64,000 bases of DNA from Leptothrix discophora (GCF_030705305.1 NZ_JAUZEE010000001.1:682001-746000), one strand, 5' to 3'; counted from the stretch's first letter, positions 44,031 to 55,585 are shown. Notes: generated by a model from the letters alone, not told the origin. Numbers and translations are program-made.

Positions 44031-44156
44031 CCTGAGCGGTCCGCCAAGTTGGCGGCCGGCCAACACGAACGACCGTTCGCCGTGATGGAAAACACCGAGC
44101 CCGCAGCGGCCAGCGCGGGCGACCCGCACCGTGACGGGCTGGAACAGCGTTCCACG

Positions 44157-44255
44157 GTGACACAACGCCCCGCCGTCGACCCGGCGCCGTCCCGGACAGG
44201 CGGCCAGGCCGCGCCACGCCTATGCTGTCGCACCACCCGCGTGACACTGTGTCGC
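44157..44255. promoter_or_regulatory. GTGACAC elements between the two relay operons
   Basis: GTGACAC at 44157-44163 and a compact dyad GTGACAC-T-GTGTCGC at 44241-44255. The same heptamer occurs three times in the regulator/pedF gap (47802-47868). These may be binding sites of the AcoR-like activator encoded at 45406. Confidence 0.4.
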
Positions 44256-44294
44256 AGCGCCCCGAACTTGCCTGACCCCTCCGCGACGATCACC

Positions 44295-45395
44295 GTGCCC
44301 GCCCCGCATTGCTTCGCAGCCTCCGCCCTGCACGCCGCCTTGCGGCCGTGGTGCGCCAGCCTCGCCCTGACCTGGTCCTGCATCGCCCCGGTCGCCTGGG
44401 CCGACCCAGCGACCAAGCCGGTGAGCGAACCAGCCACCGCCGCGGCCACGGCCTGCACGCCGCCGGCCGAGGCACCCGTCATCGCGACCTGGCGGGCGCT
44501 GGCGCCGGACCTGTGGTGGCTGCCCGGTGCCGCAGGCGACACCGATGCGGACAACCGGGGCGCGATCTCCAACCTGCTGCTGCTGATCGACGGCCCGCGC
44601 ACCTGGCTGGTCGGCGCCGGCCCCAGCGCGGCACACGGCCAGGCACTGGCGGCCGACATCCGCTGCCGCTTCGGGCGAGAGGTCACCGACGTCATCGCAC
44701 CGTGGCCGCGGCCGGAGCTGGTGCTGGGCCAGGCGGGGCTGGACGCCTCGGTGCGGCGCCACGCCCATGCCGACGTGGCCGGCGCGATGGCCGAACGCTG
44801 CGCCCACTGCGCCGAAAGGCTGGCGCAGCGACTGGGCCGTCGCGCCACCGACCTCGGCGAGCCGGCGTCGATCGCCTTGCCGACCGAACGCCTCAGCGGC
44901 GAGTCCGGCCGGCTCGGGCCGTGGCACTGGTGGCGCGTCGCCCGCAGCGCCGGCACGCCGACCACGCTGTGGTGGCATCCGGCCAGCGGCGTGATCGGCG
45001 CGCATGGCCTGTCCTGGACCGACGGTGCACCCGACCTGCGCGACGCGGACCTGGACGGCATCGAGGCCGGCGTGGCGCAGATGCAGGCGATCGGGGACAC
45101 GCTGCCGGCCGGCACCCGCTGGCTGCCCGAACAAGGCCCCATCGACGCATCGGCCCGGCCGGAGGCCCAGCGCGCGTACTGGCAGGCACTGCGCGAGGCC
45201 GTCACCCACGCCCAGGCCGCAGGGGTCGCCGAGACCGATCCGCCACCCGAACGCCTGCCCGGCGTCGCGGCAACGCTGACGCGCGGCGAGCGCCATGCGC
45301 TGAACTGGCAGCGGACCTGGCGCGAGCTTGAGGCCCGCGCCTTTGACGCCGTGCCGGCTGGCGAGCCCGTCCCGCCGGGCGTACCCAAGCCCTGA
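44295..45395 (+). CDS. MBL-fold quinoprotein relay protein with a lost metal site
   Basis: About 366 residues from the GTG at 44295, the first start that gives a signal peptide (SLALTWSCIAPVAWAD); the start is uncertain, with GTG 44241 as alternative. The fold resembles SoxH-type MBL proteins: PDLWWLPGAAGDTDADNRG, NLLLLIDGPRTWLVGAGPS and HPASGVIGAHGLSW. The HxHxDH position reads IAPWPRPELVLG and the later His region reads LPEQGP, so no canonical zinc ligands remain. It pairs functionally with the MBL protein at 10026. Divergent from the pqqB-like operon and convergent with the sigma-54 activator. Probably a structural or binding protein. Confidence 0.75.
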   Translation: MPAPHCFAASALHAALRPWCASLALTWSCIAPVAWADPATKPVSEPATAAATACTPPAEAPVIATWRALAPDLWWLPGAAGDTDADNRGAISNLLLLIDGPRTWLVGAGPSAAHGQALAADIRCRFGREVTDVIAPWPRPELVLGQAGLDASVRRHAHADVAGAMAERCAHCAERLAQRLGRRATDLGEPASIALPTERLSGESGRLGPWHWWRVARSAGTPTTLWWHPASGVIGAHGLSWTDGAPDLRDADLDGIEAGVAQMQAIGDTLPAGTRWLPEQGPIDASARPEAQRAYWQALREAVTHAQAAGVAETDPPPERLPGVAATLTRGERHALNWQRTWRELEARAFDAVPAGEPVPPGVPKP

Positions 45396-45405
45396 ATCCG
45401 CCGCA

Positions 45406-47697
<2,292 letters not shown>

Positions 47698-47801
47698 GCA
47701 GGTCTCCTGGTGTTCTGGTGCGAGGCGCGTGACGAAAGCGGCAGCAGCGGGACGGGCGGCAGGCGCACACCCCGATCGGACAGGCCGAAGGATGGGCGAG
47801 C

Positions 47802-47868
47802 GTGACACCCCCCGCCACCCGGGAGTGTCCCGGGTGTGTCACACGATGGAACACCGCCAGCGTGACAC
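47802..47868. promoter_or_regulatory. Activator-site cluster between the AcoR-like gene and pedF
   Basis: GTGACAC at 47802-47808 and 47862-47868 flank an inverted GTGTCAC at 47836-47842. The last is part of TGTCAC-N5-GGAACA (47837-47853), matching 6824-6840 upstream of pqqU. It is about 100-170 bases before the sigma-54 promoter, a usual enhancer distance. The rest of the 47698-48032 gap shows nothing else. Confidence 0.5.
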
Positions 47869-47969
47869 CGGATTGTCTCGGGGTCGCCAGACCGTCCCAC
47901 GCGCCACGGCGCAACAGATCACCCGGACAACCCCGCAATCCAGCGGCTACGGGTCGCCTGCATGAGGTC

Positions 47970-47985
47970 TGGCACAGGCATTGCA
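47970..47985 (+). promoter_or_regulatory. Sigma-54 promoter of pedF
   Basis: TGGCAC-N5-TTGCA, a full consensus RpoN promoter, 48 bases upstream of the pedF ATG at 48033. Confidence 0.85.
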
Positions 47986-48032
47986 GTGAGCGGCTCCGAG
48001 TGCCCATCCCCAACGATCCAGGAGACCTGTCG

Positions 48033-48515
48033 ATGCCCCGCTCCCTCGCCCTTCGTCCCGTCGCGCGCACCCTCGCCGCCCTCGCCTTCGCCGGCATCAG
48101 CACGTGGGCCGTGGCCCACGGTGACGTGACGCCCCAGGCGGTCGACACCAGCAGCCTGCCGCAGCTGGGCGCCGACTGGCTGCCCGACAACCCCTATCGC
48201 GGCAACGACAAGGCGGTGGCGATCGGCAGCTCGGCCTACAACCAGAACTGCGCCCGCTGTCACGGCCTGGAGGCCATCTCCGGCGGCATCGCGCCCGACC
48301 TGCGCAAGCTCGACAACGACTGTTCCAGCGCCAAGGACACGCGTCGCAAGACCGCCTGCGTGCGCGAGATCGACGACTACTACAGCGGCAGCGTGCGGCG
48401 CGGCAAGGTCCGCAACGGCGCGGTCTACATGCCGCCGTTCGAGGGCATCCTCTCGCAGGAAGCGGTCTGGTCGATCAAGGCCTACCTGGAAACCCGGCGC
48501 GAGAAGCCGCTCTGA
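48033..48515 (+). CDS. pedF: Cytochrome c550 (PedF-type), electron acceptor of PQQ alcohol dehydrogenase
   Basis: 160 residues from ATG 48033 (AGGAG 9 bases upstream). The signal peptide ends STWAVA; mature HGDVTPQAVDTSSLPQLG is characteristic of PedF. One heme-binding motif C73-A-R-C76-H77, in NQNCARCHGLEAISGGIAPD. Axial Met is likely in VYMPPFEG. Two further Cys (NDCSSAKDTRRKTACV) may form a disulfide. It would carry electrons from the PQQ dehydrogenase to the oxidase chain. First gene after a consensus sigma-54 promoter; a MxaJ-like gene follows. Confidence 0.92.
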   Translation: MPRSLALRPVARTLAALAFAGISTWAVAHGDVTPQAVDTSSLPQLGADWLPDNPYRGNDKAVAIGSSAYNQNCARCHGLEAISGGIAPDLRKLDNDCSSAKDTRRKTACVREIDDYYSGSVRRGKVRNGAVYMPPFEGILSQEAVWSIKAYLETRREKPL

Positions 48516-48625
48516 TGCGCACCTGAGTCATGCCCTTCCTTCGGCGCCCGCGTGGCGCCGTTGTCGCCTCTGTCCACCCCACGAGGTGCCGCCGCACGGC
48601 GCCCGATCCCGCGAGACCTCCCGCC

Positions 48626-49492
48626 ATGAACCGTCGTCGTTTCCTGCAGCAGGGCAGCGCCCTGGCCCTGGCGCTGGGCGCCACCACCGCAGCCACCACC
48701 GCCACGTCCGCGCGGGCCCAGGCCCCCGACGGCGCCTCCGCGCTCGACAAGGTGAAGGCCCGCGGCCGCCTGATCGTCGGCGTCTACCAGGAACTGCCGC
48801 CCTTCCACGTCGACGGCAAGGGCATCGAGGTCGAACTGGCACGGGCGCTGGCCACCGGCCTGGGCGTGCAGCCGACGCTGCTGCCCTTCACCGCCGGCGA
48901 GAACATGTCCGACGACCTGCGCAACATGGTCTGGCGCGGCCACTACCTCGGCTGGGGCCCGGCCGACGTGCTGCTGCACGTGCCGGTGGACCGGCCGCTG
49001 ATCGACGCGAGCCCGCAGGTCGAGATCTTCGGACCCTACTGGCGCGAGCGCGTCGTCATCGCCCGTGACCTCAGCCTGGTGCCCCGGCTCGACAGCCTGG
49101 ACGACCTGAGGAACCGCCGCATCGCGGTGCCAGGCCTGTCGCTGGCCGGCTGGCTGATGATCGGCGCGGAAAACGGCCGCCTGCGCGAGCAGCTGTCGAC
49201 CGACATGAGCAACGGCCACGAGGCGGCCCAGATGCTGCGCAAGGGCGAGGTGCCGGTCGCCGCCGGGCTGCGCTCGGAGCTGGAATCGGTGCTGCGCGAC
49301 GACCCGCGCTATGCCATCACGCCGCTGCCCATCCCGCGGGCCCCGCGAGACGGCTGGGCCGTGGGCATGGCCGTCAAGCGCAGCGCCGGAGATCTGGCGC
49401 GTGCGCTGCAGGGTTCGCTCAACGAACTCGCCGAGCAGGGCCGGCTGCGCGAGATATTCGCCGGCGGCGGATTGGCCTGGCAAAAGGTTTGA
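48626..49492 (+). CDS. MxaJ-like quinoprotein-associated periplasmic binding protein
   Basis: 288 residues from ATG 48626. Twin-arginine-like signal [19 protein letters not shown] ending ATSARAQAP. Type-II binding fold: [66 protein letters not shown] and [16 protein letters not shown]. MxaJ and XoxJ homologues are needed for methanol/alcohol dehydrogenase activity and are thought to act as activators or chaperones rather than transport components. It lies 110 bases after pedF. Confidence 0.88.
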
Positions 49493-49518
49493 GGCTCCGC
49501 GCCGGATACGCCGGCGCC

Positions 49519-49534
49519 GCCCTCCGGGCTTTTT
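49519..49534 (+). terminator. Intrinsic terminator of the pedF-mxaJ unit
   Basis: GCCC-TCC-GGGC (49519-49529) followed by TTTTT (49530-49534). A larger GGCGCC-rich hairpin lies just before. It separates the unit from the rpsU promoter. Confidence 0.6.
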
Positions 49535-49546
49535 GTGCAGGAGGGT

Positions 49547-49577
49547 TTGTCAAGCTCCCGAAATCTTTGTCTATAAT
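49547..49577 (+). promoter_or_regulatory. Sigma-70 promoter of rpsU
   Basis: TTGTCA at 49547-49552 and a perfect TATAAT at 49572-49577, with a 19-base spacer that is longer than ideal. The surrounding AT-richness contrasts with the rest of the window. It lies about 150 bases upstream of rpsU, leaving a long leader. Confidence 0.7.
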
Positions 49578-49724
49578 TTCGGTCTTTGCTGCAATTGGCC
49601 TGATCGAGTTGGTGATCAGAGGGTTGTCGGTCCCGATCCGGTAACTTCCGGGACAGGACCGCTCCGCGCGGAACCCCACCACGACACCGACCACCGAGGG
49701 CATAACCGAAGGATCCTTCAGTTC

Positions 49725-49937
49725 ATGACGACCATCCGTGTCAAGGAAAACGAGCCGTTCGACGTGGCCCTGCGCCGCTTCAAGCGCACCATCGAGAAGC
49801 TCGGCCTGCTGACCGAACTGCGCGCCCGCGAGTTCTACGAGAAGCCCACCGCTGAGCGCAAGCGCAAGAAGGCTGCCGCCGTCAAGCGCCACTACAAGCG
49901 CGTGCGCTCCATGCAGCTGCCCAAGAAGCTGTACTGA
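49725..49937 (+). CDS. rpsU: 30S ribosomal protein bS21
   Basis: 70 residues, [20 protein letters not shown] through [20 protein letters not shown]. Full length and typical basic composition for bS21, which helps start mRNA translation on the small subunit. ATG 49725 is the only start giving the conserved N-terminus. A strong TATAAT promoter lies upstream and a textbook terminator directly follows, ahead of yqeY. Confidence 0.98.
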
Positions 49938-49989
49938 CCGCCCCGCGCGGCTGATGCGGGTGCATGAAGCCCGTCAGCCGAACGAATGA

Positions 49990-50018
49990 GCCCACGCGGG
50001 ACGCCGTGTGGGCTTTTT
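49990..50018 (+). terminator. Intrinsic terminator of rpsU
   Basis: Stem GCCCACGCGG (49990-49999) with CCGTGTGGGC (50004-50013, one G-U pair), 4-base loop, then TTTTT (50014-50018). 53 bases after the stop. Confidence 0.93.
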
Positions 50019-50067
50019 CATTTTCGGGACGCCTTCCCGTCCCCTCCTCCTTCAGACGAGACCTGCC

Positions 50068-50514
50068 ATGAGCCTCAAGGACCGCATCACCGACGACATG
50101 AAGGCCGCCATGCGTGCCAAGGAAGCCGACCGCCTCGGCACCATCCGCCTGCTGCTGGCCGCCCTGAAGCAGAAGGAAGTCGACGAGCGCGTGGTCCTGG
50201 ACGACGCGATGGTGATCGCCATCGTCGACAAGCTCATCAAGCAGCGCAAGGACTCGATCGCCCAGTTCGGCGCCGCCGGTCGTGACGACCTGGTCGCCAA
50301 GGAAAGCGCCGAGCTGCTGGTGCTCGAGGCCTACCTGCCGGCCCGCCTGAGCGCCGACGAGATCGACGCCGCCGTGCGCGCCATCGTCACCGAGCTGGGC
50401 GCCAAGGGCCCCGGCGACATGGGCAAGGTCATGGGCGCGGTCAAGCAGAAGCTGGCCGGCAACGCCGACATGGGCCTGGTCTCCGCTGCGGTCAAGCGCG
50501 CGCTGCAGCCCTGA
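50068..50514 (+). CDS. yqeY: GatB/YqeY domain-containing protein
   Basis: 148 residues. It starts MSLKDRITDDMKAAMRAKEA and continues LGTIRLLLAALKQKEVDERV, ending MGAVKQKLAGNADMGLVSAA, all typical of YqeY. The family shares the tail domain of GatB and is thought to bind tRNA or assist amidotransferase functions. Its place after rpsU is a conserved gene pair across proteobacteria. ATG at 50068 chosen as the conserved start. Confidence 0.95.
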   Translation: MSLKDRITDDMKAAMRAKEADRLGTIRLLLAALKQKEVDERVVLDDAMVIAIVDKLIKQRKDSIAQFGAAGRDDLVAKESAELLVLEAYLPARLSADEIDAAVRAIVTELGAKGPGDMGKVMGAVKQKLAGNADMGLVSAAVKRALQP

Positions 50515-50556
50515 ATCCCGATTTCCCCTCCCGCAACCTTTCTGGATCGACACGCC

Positions 50557-50910
50557 ATGAACGCTCCCCTGCTGCCCGTCCAGCCGCTGAACGCGAACAT
50601 CTCGGTGGCCCCGCAACTGATGCCCGAGGCGATGGCCGCGGCGGCGGCGGCCGGCTTTCGCTCGGTCATCAACAACCGCCCGGACTTCGAGGGCGGCCCG
50701 GACCAGCCAACCAGCGCGCAGATGGAAGCCGCCGCGCTGGCCGCTGGCCTGCGTTATGCCCACCTGCCGGTGTCCGGTGCCTGGCAGTCGCCGGAAGAGA
50801 TCGCCGAGTTCAAGCGGCTGATCGACGAACTGCCCGCGCCGGTGCTGGCCTTCTGCCGCAGCGGCGCGCGCTCCGGCAGGCTCTACGCCCAGGCCTGCGA
50901 ACTGGGCTGA
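50557..50910 (+). CDS. DUF442/TIGR01244-type phosphatase- or sulfurtransferase-like protein
   Basis: 117 residues. Dual-specificity phosphatase-like fold: NISVAPQLMPEAMAAAAAAG, SVINNRPDFEGGPDQP, RYAHLPVSGAW and the catalytic loop FCRSGARSGRLYA with a C-x5-R motif. DUF442 domains occur alone or fused to beta-lactamase-like proteins (Blh) in sulfide metabolism. As a stand-alone domain, its substrate is unknown. Between yqeY and a histidine kinase, 42 bases after yqeY. Confidence 0.88.
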   Translation: MNAPLLPVQPLNANISVAPQLMPEAMAAAAAAGFRSVINNRPDFEGGPDQPTSAQMEAAALAAGLRYAHLPVSGAWQSPEEIAEFKRLIDELPAPVLAFCRSGARSGRLYAQACELG

Positions 50911-50919
50911 TCCGGCCGG

Positions 50920-52449
50920 ATGGCGACACCGTCCCGAACGGTCCTGAGCATGAGCTTCGCTGCGGCGACCTCGCCCCGCCACGAGACGCACGGCCTGCGT
51001 GCGCTGCGCCGCCAGCTGCTGCTGCTGGCGGCCCTGCCGCTGCTGGCCTCGCTGCTGCTGATCGCGCTGGCGGTGCGCCACCAGACCCAGGAACTCGCCG
51101 CCAGCGAGCGTGACCTGGTCCAGTCGGCCTACCTGTCGAGCAAGCGCACGGAGCTCAAGCGGTCGGTCGACCTGGCGCTCAGCGTGATCCAGCCGCTCTA
51201 TGACACCGGCCGTGACGACGAGATCATCAAGGGTGAGGCCAAGCGCCTGCTGCGCTCGCTCGACAACGGCGGCGGCGACCACTATTTCTTCGCCTACGAC
51301 TTCGAGGGGCTGTGCCTGGTGCTGCCGCCGCAGCCCGAGCTGGAAGGCCAGAACCTGTGGGAGGTCCGCGACCGCGACGGCCGCCCGGTCGTGCAGTCGC
51401 TGATCGCCAAGGCGCGCGAGGGCAGCGGCTTCTTCCAGTACGTCTGGAACAAGCCCAGCCTGCGTGCCGAGGTGCCCAAGATGGGCTACGTCGTCGGCCT
51501 GCAGCGCTGGGGCTGGATGATGGGCTCGGGCCTCTACCTCGACGACATCGACGCCACCCTGCACGAGCTGGAACAGCGCGCCCGCGACAACATCTGGGCC
51601 ACGATGGCCTGGATCACCGCGATCGCCTTGCTCGGCATCGCGCTGGTCGGCGGCTGCGCGCTGGTGCTCAACCTCAACGGCGCCCGCGCGGCCGATGCGC
51701 AGCTGCAGCTGATGGCCCGTCAGGTCGTGCAATCGCAGGAGGCCGAGCGGGCCCACCTGTCGCGCGAGCTGCACGACGGCACGGGCCAGACGCTGGTGTC
51801 GATCAAGCTGCTGATGGACAGCGCGATCGGCCAGCTCAGACGGCTGGGCCCGAACGCTGCGCCGCCGACGCTGGACAAGGCGCGCGACCGCATCGAGGAC
51901 GCCCTCGGCGAGATCCGCAACCTGTCGCACCGGCTGCGCCCGCCGCTGTTGGACACCTTCGGCCTGCCGGCCGCGCTGCGCCACCTGGGCGAGGAGTTCG
52001 CCGAGCACGCCGACCTGGCCTTCTTCCTGCGCGAGCGGGGCCCGGCCGTCGACCTCCCCGACGAGATCAAGACCGTGCTGTTTCGCGTCACCCAGGAAGC
52101 CCTGACCAACATCCAGCGCCATGCCCGCGCCAGCCGGGTCGACCTGCGGCTGGTCTTCAGCGCCAGCGGCCTGCGCCTGACGGTGCAGGACGACGGCGTG
52201 GGCTACGACGCCGCGGCACTGCGCGACGACCCACGCCGCGGCATCGGCCTGCGCAACATGGACGAGCGCCTGGCCTCGATCGGTGGCCGCCTGCGCATGC
52301 AGTCGCGGCCCGGCATGACCCGCGTCGTTGCCGACGTGCCGCGCGAGGCGATCCGCCGCTTCAGCAACCCGGCCAGCCCGGCCACTCAGGCCCCGGCCAT
52401 CCCGCCACTCGAAGAGACCACCGCCCATGCGCATCGTCCTGGTCGATGA
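50920..52449 (+). CDS. Cache-domain sensor histidine kinase (NarL/DegS type)
   Basis: 509 residues; ATG 50950 is an equally good start. Two membrane segments (QLLLLAALPLLASLLLIALAV near 35-55; MAWITAIALLGIALVGGCAL near 228-248) flank a periplasmic Cache domain with GDHYFFAYDFEGLCLVLPPQ and GWMMGSGLYLDDID. The HisKA_3 box is LSRELHDGTGQTLVSIK, and the ATPase domain ends GIGLRNMDERLASIGG. Such Cache kinases often sense the carboxylates carried by neighbouring TRAP systems; dctQM genes follow the regulator. The 3' end overlaps the regulator gene by 23 bases. Confidence 0.9.
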   Translation: MATPSRTVLSMSFAAATSPRHETHGLRALRRQLLLLAALPLLASLLLIALAVRHQTQELAASERDLVQSAYLSSKRTELKRSVDLALSVIQPLYDTGRDDEIIKGEAKRLLRSLDNGGGDHYFFAYDFEGLCLVLPPQPELEGQNLWEVRDRDGRPVVQSLIAKAREGSGFFQYVWNKPSLRAEVPKMGYVVGLQRWGWMMGSGLYLDDIDATLHELEQRARDNIWATMAWITAIALLGIALVGGCALVLNLNGARAADAQLQLMARQVVQSQEAERAHLSRELHDGTGQTLVSIKLLMDSAIGQLRRLGPNAAPPTLDKARDRIEDALGEIRNLSHRLRPPLLDTFGLPAALRHLGEEFAEHADLAFFLRERGPAVDLPDEIKTVLFRVTQEALTNIQRHARASRVDLRLVFSASGLRLTVQDDGVGYDAAALRDDPRRGIGLRNMDERLASIGGRLRMQSRPGMTRVVADVPREAIRRFSNPASPATQAPAIPPLEETTAHAHRPGR

Positions 52450-53065
52450 CCACGCGCTGGTGCGCGAGGGCGTGCGCGCCCTGCTCGCCAGCCAGCCCGC
52501 GCTCGTGGTGGTCGGCGAGGCGTCGCAGGCCGACGAGGCGCTGGCGCGCATCGCCGACCTCCAGCCCGACCTGGTGCTGATGGACATCGGCATCCGCCAG
52601 TCCAACGGCATCGTGCTGACGGCCGAGCTGATGCGGCGCCATCCCCGCCTGGCCGTGCTGATGCTGAGCATGTACGACAACCCCGAGTACGTGCACCAGG
52701 CCTTGCAGGCCGGCGCGCGCGGCTACGTACTCAAGGACGGGCCGTCCAGCGAGATCTTCGCGGCCATCGATGCGATCGCCGCCGGCGGCAGCTACCTCAG
52801 CGCCGAGCTGACCCGCCAGCCGGTCGTGCCAGCCGACGAATCGGCCCGGCCGCTGCTGTCCGAGCGCGAGAGCGAGATCCTCAACGCACTGGCACGCGGC
52901 CAGTCGAGCAAGCAGATCGCCGCGCAGTTCGACCTGAGCGTGCGCACCGTCGAGACGCACCGCCAGAACATCCGCCGCAAGCTGCGCATCGCCGGCCAGG
53001 CCGAGCTGATCCGCTATGCGGTCGAGCGCTGCCGCACCGTCGGCGAGACCGATGGCAGCGGCTGA
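52427..53065 (+). CDS. NarL/LuxR-family response regulator
   Basis: 212 residues. Receiver with phosphorylated D53 (LVLMDIGI) and the K in YVLKDG; LuxR-type HTH at the end (LSERESEILNALARGQSSKQIA, then VRTVETHRQNIRRKL). ATG 52427 lies inside the kinase gene. The target is probably the divergently spaced but same-strand TRAP operon starting at 53262. The 196-base gap before it contains a direct repeat of GCGTAGT (around 53101 and 53110) that could be a binding site. Confidence 0.92.
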   Translation: MRIVLVDDHALVREGVRALLASQPALVVVGEASQADEALARIADLQPDLVLMDIGIRQSNGIVLTAELMRRHPRLAVLMLSMYDNPEYVHQALQAGARGYVLKDGPSSEIFAAIDAIAAGGSYLSAELTRQPVVPADESARPLLSERESEILNALARGQSSKQIAAQFDLSVRTVETHRQNIRRKLRIAGQAELIRYAVERCRTVGETDGSG

Positions 53066-53261
53066 AGGCGCACAGGCGTCGTCCCGCGCCCAGGCCTCTG
53101 CGTAGTGCCGCGTAGTCGTAAGACCCAATTCGCGCTCTCAGGGTTTTCGAGTGTCATACGCGCCGCGTGCTGGCGTGTCGAAATCCGCCCTGCATTCCCC
53201 ATCCAGAAACTCCAGAAGGACTCGAGATGTTCGTCACGACTGCACAGACAGGAGGTCGGCC

Positions 53262-53870
53262 ATGAAGGCATTGATCGGTCTGGCGCATCGCATCGACTCG
53301 CTCAGCGACCGCTTCGGCACGCTGGCGAGCTGGGCGGTGCTGCTTTCCTGCGTGATCAGCGGCAGCAACGCCGTCTTCCGCTACGTCTTCAGCAACAGCT
53401 CGAACGGCTGGCTCGAGATCCAGTGGTACCTGTTCGCCACCTGCGTGATGTTCGGTGGTGCGCAGGTGCTGCGCGTCAACGAGCACGTCCGGGTTGACCT
53501 GTTCTACGGCAAGCTCAGCGGGCGCGGCAAGGTCTACGTCGACCTGTTCGGCCTGCTGTTCTTCCTGATGCCGGTCATCGGCGTGCTGACCTACATGACC
53601 TGGCAGCTCTTCATCGCCAAGCTGACCTCGGGCATGTTGCCCACCGACAGCATGGCGACGCTGGGCAGCGGCGCCTACCTCGTCAAGCTCTTCACCAGCG
53701 GCGAGATGTCGAGCAACGCCGGCGGCCTGATCCGCTGGCCCGCCATCCTGACCCTGCCGCTCGGCTTCGGGCTGCTGATGCTGCAAGGCGTCTCCGAGGT
53801 CATCAAGCGCGTCGGCTGGCTGACCCACACCTACGAGATGGACACCCACTACGAAAGGCCCCTGCAATGA
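53262..53870 (+). CDS. dctQ: TRAP transporter small permease
   Basis: 202 residues, four helices: WAVLLSCVISGSNAVFRYVF, WYLFATCVMFGGAQVLRVN, DLFGLLFFLMPVIGVLTYM and WPAILTLPLGFGLLMLQGVS. The GGAQVLRVNEHVRVDLFYG stretch between helices 2 and 3 is the DctQ signature. Same operon as dctM with a 4-base overlap. This subtype has a long second periplasmic segment (SGMLPTDSMATLGSGAYL), like the mannitol/chloroaromatic TRAP group. Confidence 0.92.
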   Translation: MKALIGLAHRIDSLSDRFGTLASWAVLLSCVISGSNAVFRYVFSNSSNGWLEIQWYLFATCVMFGGAQVLRVNEHVRVDLFYGKLSGRGKVYVDLFGLLFFLMPVIGVLTYMTWQLFIAKLTSGMLPTDSMATLGSGAYLVKLFTSGEMSSNAGGLIRWPAILTLPLGFGLLMLQGVSEVIKRVGWLTHTYEMDTHYERPLQ

Positions 53871-55411
53871 GCATGGAGCACTTCCCGCCCCTGATGTTCC
53901 TGGGGCTCATCGTGATCATGCTGCTGGGTTTCCCGGTGGCCTTCTCGCTGGCCACGCTGGGCCTGGGTTGCGGTGCCTTCGCGGTCTGGATGGGCTGGTT
54001 CCAGCCGGCCTTCATGTCCAACCTGCCGCTCAACGTCTTTGGCATCCTGTCGAACGACCTGCTGCTGGCGATCCCCTTCTTCACGCTGATGGGTGCCGTG
54101 CTCGAGAAGTGCGGCCTGGCCGAGGACATGCTCGATTCGATGGGCCAGCTGTTCGGCCCGATCCGCGGCGGCCTGGGCTACTCGGTGATCATCGTGGGCT
54201 TCATCCTCGGCGCCATCACCGGCACCGTGGCCGGCCAGGTGATCGCGATGGCGATGATCTCGCTGCCGGTCATGATGCGCTACGGCTACAACATGCGCTA
54301 TGCGACCGGTGTGCTGGCAGCCTCCGGCACGATCACGCAGCTGGTGCCGCCGTCGCTCGTGCTGGTCGTGCTGGCCGACCAGCTCGGCCGCTCGGTGGGC
54401 GACATGTACAAGGGTGCGTGGGGTCCGTCGATCCTGCAGATCCTGATCTTCCTGCTCTACACCTTCATCGTCTCGCGCGTGCGTCCGGAATGGGTGCCGG
54501 GCGTGGCGGCGACCGAGCGCACGCTGCAGGGCTGGGCACTGTGGAGGAAGTGCCTGCGCGGGATCATCCCGTCGGCCGTGCTGATCTTCGCGGTGCTCGG
54601 CAGCATGGGCGGCCTGCCCGGCATCGACACGGCGGTGGCCACCCCCACCGAAGCCGGCGCGCTGGGCGCCTTCGTCCTGGCCGCGATGCATGGCCGCCTG
54701 ACCTGGCCCCTGGTCCAGGGCGCGATGGTCGGCACCATGCGCCTGACCGCGATGGTGGTCTTCATCCTGATCGGCTCGCGGGTGTTCTCGCTGGTCTTCC
54801 AGGGCGTGGACGGCGGCATCTGGATCGAGCACCTGCTGTCGGGCCTGCCCGGCGGTCAGACCGGCTTCCTGATCGTCGTGAACATCTTCGTGTTCTTCCT
54901 GGCCTTCTTCCTCGACTTCTTCGAGATCGCCTTCATCATCCTGCCGATGCTGGCGCCGGTGGCCGACAAGCTGGGCATCGACCTGGTGTGGTTCGGCGTG
55001 CTGCTGTGCGTGAACATGCAGACCTCGTTCATGCACCCGCCGTTCGGCTTCGCGCTGTTCTACCTGCGTGGCATCTCCGACACCATGTTCAAGAACGGCT
55101 CGCTGCCCCGCAAGGTCGAGACCCGCGACCTCTACATGGGCGCGATCCCGTGGGTCCTGATGCAGCTGCTGCTGGTGGTCATCGTGATCTTCGTGCCCGA
55201 GACGGTGACGACCTTCCTCGACAAGAAGGTCGACGTCGACGTCGAGGCCGCGACCCAGATGCTCCAGGACGTCGACACGGCCGAGCCCGGTGCCAGCGAA
55301 GCCGCCGCCAGCGACCCGACCGCGGCGCTCGAAGCCGCGACGGCGGCGTCTGCGGAAGAAGACCCGATGGCGGTCTTCCAGGACGCGGCCAAGGACGACG
55401 CCAAGAAGTGA
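53867..55411 (+). CDS. dctM: TRAP transporter large permease with an acidic C-terminal extension
   Basis: 514 residues, 60-80 more than usual. Twelve hydrophobic segments with DctM motifs LLAIPFFTLMGAVLEKCGL, SVIIVGFILGAITGTVAGQV and PTEAGALGAFVLAAMHGRL. After the last helix (LMQLLLVVIVIFVPETVT) comes a 70-residue Ala/Asp/Glu tail (VDVDVEAATQMLQDVDTA... KDDAKK) with no homology recognised. No DctP binding protein is encoded beside it. Transport depends on a sodium or proton gradient. Two strong hairpins follow. Confidence 0.92.
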   Translation: MSMEHFPPLMFLGLIVIMLLGFPVAFSLATLGLGCGAFAVWMGWFQPAFMSNLPLNVFGILSNDLLLAIPFFTLMGAVLEKCGLAEDMLDSMGQLFGPIRGGLGYSVIIVGFILGAITGTVAGQVIAMAMISLPVMMRYGYNMRYATGVLAASGTITQLVPPSLVLVVLADQLGRSVGDMYKGAWGPSILQILIFLLYTFIVSRVRPEWVPGVAATERTLQGWALWRKCLRGIIPSAVLIFAVLGSMGGLPGIDTAVATPTEAGALGAFVLAAMHGRLTWPLVQGAMVGTMRLTAMVVFILIGSRVFSLVFQGVDGGIWIEHLLSGLPGGQTGFLIVVNIFVFFLAFFLDFFEIAFIILPMLAPVADKLGIDLVWFGVLLCVNMQTSFMHPPFGFALFYLRGISDTMFKNGSLPRKVETRDLYMGAIPWVLMQLLLVVIVIFVPETVTTFLDKKVDVDVEAATQMLQDVDTAEPGASEAAASDPTAALEAATAASAEEDPMAVFQDAAKDDAKK

Positions 55412-55417
55412 TCGAGC

Positions 55418-55485
55418 GGCGGACCTGATCCGGTCCGCCCCACCCCGACAGGCGGTGGCCCTGCGCAAGCGGGTCCACCGCCTGT
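55418..55485 (+). terminator. Double hairpin after dctM
   Basis: GGCGGACC (55418-55425) with GGTCCGCC (55432-55439), then ACAGGCGGTGG (55448-55458) with CCACCGCCTGT (55475-55485). Both stems are perfect; no long U-run. Confidence 0.6.
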
Positions 55486-55585
55486 GTCGTTTCGGCACCT
55501 GCGGCGCGCGGTCTTCAAGCAAGTCCGGATGTTGCGGCGCGGCACTTTCATGCATCGTGCGGGCCATTCCCTTCGGAGACCCGCC

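Noticed and set aside
47715-47850. Extended N-terminus of the AcoR-like activator (start at 47808)
   Set aside because: It would translate through the shared regulatory gap, and the start at 47697 has a good AGGAG.
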